64,000 nt of DNA from contig NZ_CP086380.1 in assembly GCF_020889625.1 (NCBI RefSeq), positions 1,383,001-1,447,000 of the forward strand. Reading direction: 5' to 3'. Source of the stretch: Deinococcus radiophilus. Its GTDB lineage: Bacteria > Deinococcota > Deinococci > Deinococcales > Deinococcaceae. This document shows positions 58,177-64,000 of this stretch, one piece after another. The first letter of the stretch is position 1. Every line of letters starts with the position of its first letter. A program made the translations under genes and the position numbers. A model generated the notes under the pieces. It saw only the letters and a program-made list of their open reading frames with translations, had not been told where the DNA came from and ran no database searches.

Positions 58177-58255
58177 GCCGCCGAGCATAGAATGCCGGGC
58201 TGATGCCGGGCTAAGGGCGCCTTATGATTCGGCCGCCCTCGGCGCCTGTCCAGCT

Positions 58256-58759
58256 TCACCAGACCGTCAGGCGCTTGGCCTCGGCAGGCACTTTGATGGT
58301 GCCGCCCAGACCGTAGCCCGCAAACCAGCTCTCGACCATGTAGTCACCCTTGGGCAGTTCCAGCTCACGCTCCAGCTTGATGGTGCCGCCCGCTGGGATG
58401 GTGCCTACAAACATGTCCTGAGCGCATAGCATGACGTTGCCAGCACCTTCGGGGGGATACACGACTTTGCGGGTCCCGACTTCCAGCACCCGGACCATCG
58501 GACCAAAGGAACATTCCTGGCGGTTATCCCGTGGGCTGCTGATTTCCTGCTGTTTGCCAGTCAGGTTCTGAAGGGTCAGGGTCAGCGTGACAGGGCTGGA
58601 GGTGTAACGCTGCACATTCAAGCGGGCCGTCATGTTGTCCGGCACGACCACATGGGCAGCGTCAGGCGATATAGGGGGCATGATGGAAGGTCCGGTGGAC
58701 TGCGCCAACGCTGCGCCACCCAACAGGCTGACCAGGATCAGTGGTTTGATGAAGTTCAT
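58256..58759 (-). CDS. Secreted Ig-like/BsuPI-like domain protein
   Basis: A 167-residue exported protein. Signal peptide ends ALAQ at about residue 20. The rest is beta-rich (VTLTLTLQNLTGKQQEI, VRVLEVGTRKVVY, GGTIKLERELELPKGDYMVESW), a pattern like the BsuPI/intracellular proteinase inhibitor fold. Start at ATG 58759 is seven bases after TAGCCT on the minus strand. The function is unknown. Confidence 0.65.
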   Translation of the reverse strand: MNFIKPLILVSLLGGAALAQSTGPSIMPPISPDAAHVVVPDNMTARLNVQRYTSSPVTLTLTLQNLTGKQQEISSPRDNRQECSFGPMVRVLEVGTRKVVYPPEGAGNVMLCAQDMFVGTIPAGGTIKLERELELPKGDYMVESWFAGYGLGGTIKVPAEAKRLTVW

Positions 58760-58815
58760 ACTGCTCAGGCTAGCCCAGCCGCTTGACGGCTGCCTGAATG
58801 AATCTGAACGGGCGT

Positions 58816-59568
58816 TCACACAGAGGCCGGTGTTGCTGCGGCCTCCGGCAACTCCAGCAGTAAGCGCGGCACACAACCCAGTGCGTCGGCAGCCACCAGA
58901 TGCGCGGGAATACCACCCACCTGACTTACCGTGCGCCCTTCAGGAACACCATGCAGGTGACCGAACACGATCAGGTCGGCGCCGGAATCCTGCAGCACTG
59001 GCGTCAGCACGTTGGGCTGAAAGGGCGGGCTGGCCGGAGGGTAGTGCAACATCAGAATCAGGCGGTCGCCAGGCTGACGGAGCCGGGCCGCTGCCGCGAG
59101 GCTCAGGCGCAGGCGCTCGGCCTCACGGCTGAGGATTTTGGCGTCCTGAGCATCCAGCGGCAGGTGGCCGGGCGTGTCCCAGCCGCGTGTACCGCACACC
59201 ACCACCCCGGCTCCCGGCGGCCCGAAGCGCAGCGCATCGTGCTGAATGGCGTGCATCCGCGCAGGCAGCCGTGAGCGCAACTTGGACACACTGGACCACC
59301 AGTAGTCGTGGTTGCCACGCAGAATCACCTTTTCGCCGGGCATCTGTGCCACCATCTCTAGATCAACCAGGGCGTCGTCCAGGGTCATGGCCCACGACAG
59401 GTCACCGGGCAGCAGCACCAGATCGGTGTCCTGAATGGTGGCTGCCCAGTGCTCCCAGATGACCCCAGGATGCCCCGCCCACCCCGGACCGAAGATCGTC
59501 ATCGGTTTGGGGGTCACCGCAGACAGGTGAAGATCAGCCAGGGCAAACACGCGCACGCGCCCCAGCAT
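58816..59568 (-). CDS. Calcineurin-like metallophosphoesterase
   Basis: A 250-residue enzyme with the metallophosphoesterase motifs in order: [34 protein letters not shown] and VFGHLHG, supplying the two-metal site. It hydrolyses phosphoesters; substrate unknown. Start taken at ATG 59568 ([15 protein letters not shown]) because the first motif begins six residues later; the frame is open much further upstream without homology. Confidence 0.88.
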   Translation of the reverse strand: MLGRVRVFALADLHLSAVTPKPMTIFGPGWAGHPGVIWEHWAATIQDTDLVLLPGDLSWAMTLDDALVDLEMVAQMPGEKVILRGNHDYWWSSVSKLRSRLPARMHAIQHDALRFGPPGAGVVVCGTRGWDTPGHLPLDAQDAKILSREAERLRLSLAAAARLRQPGDRLILMLHYPPASPPFQPNVLTPVLQDSGADLIVFGHLHGVPEGRTVSQVGGIPAHLVAADALGCVPRLLLELPEAAATPASV

Positions 59569-59649
59569 ATCGCTCAGACCGGACCTGTGTTCAGGCTGCT
59601 TTAAGGTCGGACGCATCCCGGCGCCATTTTGCTGACCTAGACTGTCCCC

Positions 59650-59853
59650 ATGACCGGACATACCAGTGATGAAGTGATCCGCCCCGACGATGTGGAACCG
59701 CGTGACCCGGACGGCAGCCAGCGCGGTTACCCTGAGCGCGACAGCGGCGTGGTGCAAGACGGTCCCGGTAGCCCTGAGCGCGGCACCGACGGCACCGGCA
59801 TGATGGACGAGCAAGGCAACCTCAAGGAGCGCGTCGAGTCCATGATCGACTAA
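59650..59853 (+). CDS. Small hydrophilic protein, unknown
   Basis: A 67-residue acidic protein, rich in Asp, Gly and Glu, without hydrophobic core, so probably disordered. ATG lies six bases after TAGACT, and a strong terminator follows, both supporting a real transcription unit. Confidence 0.6.
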   Translation: MTGHTSDEVIRPDDVEPRDPDGSQRGYPERDSGVVQDGPGSPERGTDGTGMMDEQGNLKERVESMID

Positions 59854-59867
59854 TCTGAGGAGGTAGA

Positions 59868-59907
59868 GTGCCCAGCCCACGCTTTACGCAAGGCTGGGCA
59901 CTTTTTT
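59868..59907 (+). terminator. Rho-independent terminator
   Basis: GTGCCCAGCC and GGCTGGGCAC form a 10-bp stem followed by six T residues, after the small protein gene. Confidence 0.9.
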
Positions 59908-59944
59908 GGATCAATCAACTTTGTTGAGAACAAGAGGCTATGGT

Positions 59945-60613
59945 TCAGTTGGCCCGACGTAGACTTTTTCCCCGCTTGGCTTCCCCCGCCAGCAGGTGCC
60001 GCTCCAACCGTGCTGCGACATGCCCGATATGATCGCCCAGCCGCTCCAGATTGCGGGCCATCCGGTTGGCGGCCAGTGCCACCTCATGGTCTTCGGGGCG
60101 TTCACGTAGTCGGGTCAGACTGGCCCGCAGCATCTGCTCGTACAGGGCATCTACCTGCTCAAAGTCCAGACGCTGCACGCGCTGCGCCGCTGCCAGATCA
60201 CGCTCGGAAATGGCGTAGGCCAGCAGTTCCAGCATCTCGCTGAGGTGCTGCGTAATCGGCAGGACGTCCTGCAAGGTGGCGCTACGGGTCCGTGGGGCCA
60301 GATGTTCCAGATCGGTGGCCACCCGGAAAGCGTAATCCCCGACCCGCTCCAGGTGGGTCAGACTGCGGAAGACCATCACATAGAAGCCGCAAGCGACCTC
60401 ACCTGAAGGCTGCGCGAAACCCTGCAAACACTGCTCCTCTATCTCACGCTCCAGAAGATCGGTTTCGGCTTCCAGACGGTTGGCCGTTTCGGCCAGTCCG
60501 GCAAATTCGGCCCGCTCCGAAGCCCCACGGACGGCCTCCAGCTGCTCTAGTGCAATAGAAATCATACGCAGCAAGCCAGCCGTCAGGAGGGTGGTTCGGG
60601 AAGAGGGCAACAT
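59945..60613 (-). CDS. phoU: PhoU-like phosphate-uptake regulator
   Basis: A 222-residue helical protein with two PhoU repeats. Metal-binding-type motifs are THLERVGDYAFRVA in repeat 1 and NLERLGDHIGHVAA in repeat 2. PhoU proteins restrain the Pst transporter and phosphate signalling. ATG 60613 was chosen as it gives the common N-terminus; another ATG at 60649 adds 12 residues. It is near but not in the pst operon, separated by the NMO-like gene. Confidence 0.82.
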   Translation of the reverse strand: MLPSSRTTLLTAGLLRMISIALEQLEAVRGASERAEFAGLAETANRLEAETDLLEREIEEQCLQGFAQPSGEVACGFYVMVFRSLTHLERVGDYAFRVATDLEHLAPRTRSATLQDVLPITQHLSEMLELLAYAISERDLAAAQRVQRLDFEQVDALYEQMLRASLTRLRERPEDHEVALAANRMARNLERLGDHIGHVAARLERHLLAGEAKRGKSLRRAN

Positions 60614-60650
60614 AAACTTAGGCAGACTATGACCCGTAGGGGTCATCACA

Positions 60651-60693
60651 CCGTCAGCGGACGGACAATGTTAGCTAAACTGTCCGCTGACGG
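60651..60693. terminator. 12-bp inverted repeat between phoU and NMO-like genes
   Basis: CCGTCAGCGGAC (60651-60662) pairs perfectly with GTCCGCTGACGG (60682-60693). It may end the NMO-like transcript or regulate phoU; there is no T-run, so the role is open. Confidence 0.5.
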
Positions 60694-60710
60694 GTAGAGC
60701 GACTTCAACC

Positions 60711-62237
60711 CTAGAGGTGTCCGGCCATCGGGCGGCTGTCAACGTCTGCTTGCCCGGTGGCTTGGCCCTGCTTATCGCTCTGCGGCTGAGTTTCACCCTT
60801 CAGATAAGACACCACATCGGCGGCGCTAAAGCGGTCCTGCCAGTGCGCCAGCTTGATTACATCGTCGCCACTGGTGAGCAGCGGCAGTTCTACTTCGCCG
60901 CCTTTTTGGATCTGCGGAAATCCGGCGTCGGCCATCAGGCCATTGCACAGGCACTTGCGGCCTACGGTGGCTTCCAGCGTGCCGCCTTTGCGGACATAGG
61001 TTTCGATCGGCTCGGAGGCGCAGCGCAGCCCGATTTTGCCCGTGCCGTCCTTACCCTCTTCCCAGTAGGCTTCACGCAGGTAGCCGATATCGCAGATGCG
61101 GGTGCGCTCGGCGTACAGCTGTGGGTTGGCCATGGTGTGCGAGAGCTGCACCACCTTGAAGGGAAAGCCGGTAGGCGAGGCCAGCGGGTCGGTTCGCAGG
61201 CCCGCGCCGCCTTTGATCTGACTCAGGGCTTCACGGCGCAGGCCGTCGTCCATGCCCGAATCGGTGCAGTAGGCAAACAGGGTCCCCACCTGAATGCCCG
61301 CTGCGCCTTCGCTCAGCGCATTCTGCAGACCCTCAGGGCTGCCACTGCCGCCCGCCAGCCAAAACGGCAGGCCCAACTCGCGCATCTGTTCCAGGTCGGC
61401 CAAGTCGCGCTCACCGTAAATCGGCTGGCCCAACTCGTCCAGCTGCATCTTGCCGCGTGGGGGGGCATTGTGGCCGCCAGCGGTGGGGGCCTCAATCACG
61501 AAGCCTTCCACGCTACCGCTCGCCTTGCGGGCCAGCGTCTGCGCCAGCACGTGCGACGTGATGATCGGCAGGAAGTTGGGCCGCTTCAGGTCGCCGGTGC
61601 CCAGCGTGACGGGGTCCAGACCATACTCGGCGGGGTCCAGGGTCAGACGGGTGCTCTGGTCGGTAGGTTCACCTTTCACGTCCAGCTTCAACACGCCCGG
61701 CTGGCCCACCGAGAAATTGTCCAGCACCGCCGGGATCTCGCGGGGAATGCCTGCGCCCATAATCACGAAATCCACCCCAGCCAGCATGGCACCCAGCAGG
61801 GGCGGCATGGTGTGCATTTGCAACTTGGTCAGCAGGTTCATGCCGACCAGGCCGTCATGGCCCTCCTTGGCCAGCCAGGTTTCTACGAAGCCGCCCACGA
61901 TGGCCAGTTCCCAGGCCGGATTCAGCTTTTTGACGCTGGGCAGCGGTACGCGCTTGTAGGGCTGATCGGGGGCGCGGCCACCCTCGATAAAGTAGCCGTC
62001 CAGGGCACGCTGCACCATCTCCTGATTGGGGAAATGCTCCAGGGCGCGGCGGGTACTGCCGTCGAGGTCGCCGTCTTGCAAGCGGCGGGTCATCAGGCTG
62101 TCGATGCCGGTACCGGAGACGATCCCCAGCTGGCCGACTTGAGACACCGCCTTGGCCAGCCGCCAGTCAGAAATGGCCACACCCATGCCTCCCTGGATGA
62201 TCTGCGGTAGGGTATCGGGCATTACAGGCTTGGTCAT
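60711..62237 (-). CDS. Nitronate monooxygenase/PfaD-like FMN protein
   Basis: A 508-residue TIM-barrel flavoprotein starting at ATG 62237 behind AAAGGAGC. FMN-binding patterns are visible: PQIIQGGMGVAISDW near the N-terminus, VIEAPTAGGHNAPPRG, PFWLAGGSGSPEGL and GAAGIQVGTLFAYC. It is longer than typical nitronate monooxygenases (about 330) with a Cys-containing C-terminal part (GRKCLCNGLMADAG), as in PfaD-type proteins of lipid synthesis. The substrate is unknown. Confidence 0.78.
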   Translation of the reverse strand: MTKPVMPDTLPQIIQGGMGVAISDWRLAKAVSQVGQLGIVSGTGIDSLMTRRLQDGDLDGSTRRALEHFPNQEMVQRALDGYFIEGGRAPDQPYKRVPLPSVKKLNPAWELAIVGGFVETWLAKEGHDGLVGMNLLTKLQMHTMPPLLGAMLAGVDFVIMGAGIPREIPAVLDNFSVGQPGVLKLDVKGEPTDQSTRLTLDPAEYGLDPVTLGTGDLKRPNFLPIITSHVLAQTLARKASGSVEGFVIEAPTAGGHNAPPRGKMQLDELGQPIYGERDLADLEQMRELGLPFWLAGGSGSPEGLQNALSEGAAGIQVGTLFAYCTDSGMDDGLRREALSQIKGGAGLRTDPLASPTGFPFKVVQLSHTMANPQLYAERTRICDIGYLREAYWEEGKDGTGKIGLRCASEPIETYVRKGGTLEATVGRKCLCNGLMADAGFPQIQKGGEVELPLLTSGDDVIKLAHWQDRFSAADVVSYLKGETQPQSDKQGQATGQADVDSRPMAGHL

Positions 62238-62571
62238 GGTGCTCCTTTGGACATGTGGTGAACATGTAGATGAATTGGTGGGCCAAGGGTCTTGGCGAGT
62301 GATGCTGAGATGCAAAAAGTCGTGCAGCCGAGGGGCAGGCCAAAAGTCTGAAGGCGGAAAAAATGAGAATGCGCCAGGGTTCTCAAGTTGGGGCAACCCG
62401 CCGCAGGGCAGCAGCGTAAGACGGCGCGGGTCAAGCTCTGATTAGACGTGCCCCAGGGTACTTCTTACTGTAATGCCTCGGCACGGAAAAGACCCTGCAT
62501 TGGTACAGGGTCCAGGGCCGGGGTCACGCCCAACGCGCTTTGGCTGCTGCGTGCTTTAGATCATCTGCGCT
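62238..62571. other. Intergenic region between pstB and NMO-like gene
   Basis: No gene supported. It contains the pstB terminator at 62487-62512 and, at the left, the ribosome-binding site and unseen promoter of the NMO-like gene. Confidence 0.5.
62487..62512 (-). terminator. Rho-independent terminator of the pst operon
   Basis: On the minus strand GACCCTG, an 8-base loop and CAGGGTC are followed by TTTT, 60 bases after the pstB stop. Confidence 0.8.
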
Positions 62572-63333
62572 TTAGCCGAAACGGCCCGACACGTAGTCTT
62601 CGGTACGCTTGTCCTGCGGATTCTGGAAAATCTGCTCGGTGGGACCGTGCTCGATCATGTCGCCGTTCAGGAACACCGAGCAGGTATCGCTGATACGGGC
62701 GGCCTGCTGCATGTTGTGGGTCACGATCAGGATGGTGGTGACTTTTTTCAGCTCGCTCATCAGCTCTTCGATCTTGGCGGTGCTGGCCGGGTCCAGTGCG
62801 GAGGTCGGCTCGTCCATCAGCAGGATGTCGGGTTCGACCGCCAGGGCGCGGGCAATACACAGACGCTGCTGCTGCCCACCTGACAGACCCATACCGGGCA
62901 TGTCCAGGCGGTCCTTGACCTCTTCCCATAGGGCTGCGCCGCGCAGCGAGCGCTCGGCCACTTCCATCAGGTGGCGCTTGTCCTTGATTCCGGCCAGCTT
63001 GAGGCCCGCCACGGTGTTATCAAAGACGCTCATGGTGGGGAACGGGTTGGGCTTTTGGAACACCATCCCGATGCGGCGGCGCATGGCCACCGGGTCCACC
63101 TTGGCGCCGTAAATCTCCTGGCCGTCCAGCTGAATGCTGCCTTCTACACGGGCGCCGGGGGTCAGATCGTGCATCCGGTTCAGGGCGCGCAGGAAGGTGG
63201 TCTTACCGCAGCCCGAAGGGCCGATCAGGGCATTGACCGTGCCACGCTCGGCGTTCAGGCTGACTTTTTTGATGGCCTGAAAGTCACCGTAAAAAATGTC
63301 TACGTCTTTGGCGATCAGAATAGGGTTGGTCAT
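62572..63333 (-). CDS. pstB: Phosphate ABC transporter ATP-binding protein PstB
   Basis: A 253-residue ABC ATPase. Walker [10 protein letters not shown] is at about residue 35, Q-loop [10 protein letters not shown] at about 90 (the PstB-typical Gln-Lys-Pro-Asn-Pro), signature LSGGQQQR at about 150, Walker [14 protein letters not shown] at about 170. It powers high-affinity phosphate import. ATG 63333 follows GGAGT. It is 54 bases downstream of pstA in the same operon and is the last gene. Confidence 0.95.
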   Translation of the reverse strand: MTNPILIAKDVDIFYGDFQAIKKVSLNAERGTVNALIGPSGCGKTTFLRALNRMHDLTPGARVEGSIQLDGQEIYGAKVDPVAMRRRIGMVFQKPNPFPTMSVFDNTVAGLKLAGIKDKRHLMEVAERSLRGAALWEEVKDRLDMPGMGLSGGQQQRLCIARALAVEPDILLMDEPTSALDPASTAKIEELMSELKKVTTILIVTHNMQQAARISDTCSVFLNGDMIEHGPTEQIFQNPQDKRTEDYVSGRFG

Positions 63334-63387
63334 ATGTAGACTCCTTGGGAGAGATGGAAATGAGGGTGCAGCGTAGGTTGGGGGCGC

Positions 63388-64000
63388 TTATGTGCGCTTG
63401 TATTTTCGGGGGCCGCTGAAGTAACGGGCCAGCAGACTGGTGACCAGAATCAGCAGGATCAGCACCAGTGAGGCGGCCTGCGCCAGTTGACGGTCCGTTT
63501 CGTAGGCGCTGGTCGCCAGCTTGAAAATCTCGACCGGCAGGGCGCTCATGGGTTCCGAGAGGTCGGTGGTCACAATGTTGTTGCCAAAGGCGGTGAACAG
63601 CAGCGGCGCCGCTTCGCCAGCCACACGGGCCAGTGCCAGCATGATGCCGGTCACGATCCCGCTGGCGGCGGCAGGCAGCACGATTTGCAAGATCACTTTC
63701 CAGCGCGGCAGCCCGAGGCCCAGACCGGCTTCACGCACGGTGCGCGGCACCAGCTTGAGGGTTTCTTCGGTGGTGCGGACCACGATGGGAATCATCAAAA
63801 AGCCCAGCGCCAGCGCCCCGGCAAAGCCCGAAAATCCGAACTTGAGTACCAGCAAGCCGTACACCACCAGACCCATCACGATGGCCGGGATACCAGCCAG
63901 TACGTCACTCAGCATCCGGACGGTCGGCATCAGTGGATGCTTGGGGTACTCCGAGAGGAAGATGCCCCCAGCTACTCCGACCAGGATGCCCACCACGCTG
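63388..64000 (-). CDS. pstA: Phosphate ABC transporter permease PstA (5' partial)
   Basis: At least 203 residues of an inner-membrane permease; the N-terminal part lies beyond the window. Several membrane segments are seen, and the EAA loop is VPRTVREAGLGLGLPRWKVI, which contacts PstB. The segment ARVAGEAAPLLFTAFG is typical of PstA. It forms the phosphate channel with PstC. Confidence 0.92.
   Translation of the reverse strand, partial: SVVGILVGVAGGIFLSEYPKHPLMPTVRMLSDVLAGIPAIVMGLVVYGLLVLKFGFSGFAGALALGFLMIPIVVRTTEETLKLVPRTVREAGLGLGLPRWKVILQIVLPAAASGIVTGIMLALARVAGEAAPLLFTAFGNNIVTTDLSEPMSALPVEIFKLATSAYETDRQLAQAASLVLILLILVTSLLARYFSGPRKYKRT

Noticed and set aside
1..64000. CRISPR array or cas genes, as in some Tn7-like elements
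   Set aside because: No spaced repeats and no Cas-like protein were seen, including inside the transposon.

Overview
The window looks like chromosome of a Deinococcus-type bacterium. The evidence is high GC with AT-rich islands, Deinococcus-like housekeeping genes (long-form hpf, argS, plsY, family 4 uracil-DNA glycosylase, pstBA), and many start codons only 6-8 bases after a TANNNT -10 box, the arrangement expected for the leaderless mRNAs common in this genus. These assignments come from reading the sequence; no database search was possible.

Region 1 (1-16.95 kb) is the late end of a tailed prophage. It holds a very long tape measure protein carrying a cysteine/histidine peptidoglycan hydrolase-like domain, two tail or baseplate proteins, a beta-helix tail spike, two small holin-like membrane proteins and a GH19-type endolysin. 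Between spike and lysis genes sit surface-polysaccharide cargo genes: an O-antigen ligase/polymerase-like protein and a secreted D-glucuronyl C5-epimerase-like lipoprotein. A secreted thermonuclease with an excalibur motif follows.

Region 2 (17.0-20.9 kb) holds an IS4-family element (copy 1) and an AT-rich, tightly packed three-gene operon on the minus strand: a TIGR04255-like protein, an HTH protein and a QDCD-motif protein. It looks like accessory cargo, and I rate it the best candidate here for an undescribed system.

Region 3 (20.9-40.4 kb) is a Tn7-like transposon inserted in comM. I place its ends at 21082 and 40135, flanked by the 5-bp duplication GACCA; removing the element and one duplication rejoins comM in frame. 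The right side carries tnsA, tnsB, tnsC and tniQ/tnsD-like genes reading inward. The left side carries a possible TnsE-like protein, a LexA-like self-cleaving repressor, a ribbon-helix-helix protein and a type III restriction-modification pair (mod, res), followed by a small nuclease-like gene. Five IS insertions of three types have entered this 19.05-kb element. They break mod once, res twice, the nuclease-like gene once and tnsA once. Every insertion has a direct repeat and each gene is restored in frame on paper, so the IS burst looks recent. Without the IS the element would be about 13.1 kb. The upstream two thirds of comM is not next to the left fragment, which implies a second event at about 20.9 kb, possibly integration of the prophage.

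Region 4 (40.4-64 kb) is ordinary chromosome: a conserved membrane protein, a CrtI-like oxidoreductase, HU, a MoeB/ThiF-like E1 enzyme, plsY and a co-transcribed TPR membrane protein, a secreted copper-amine-oxidase-N-domain protein, a membrane-bound metal-dependent hydrolase, a frameshifted lipoprotein gene, UDG, an NlpC/P60 hydrolase, an EamA transporter, a TetR regulator, hpf, argS, two secreted proteins, a metallophosphoesterase, a PhoU-like protein, a nitronate monooxygenase/PfaD-like flavoprotein, and pstB and pstA, the last running off the window.
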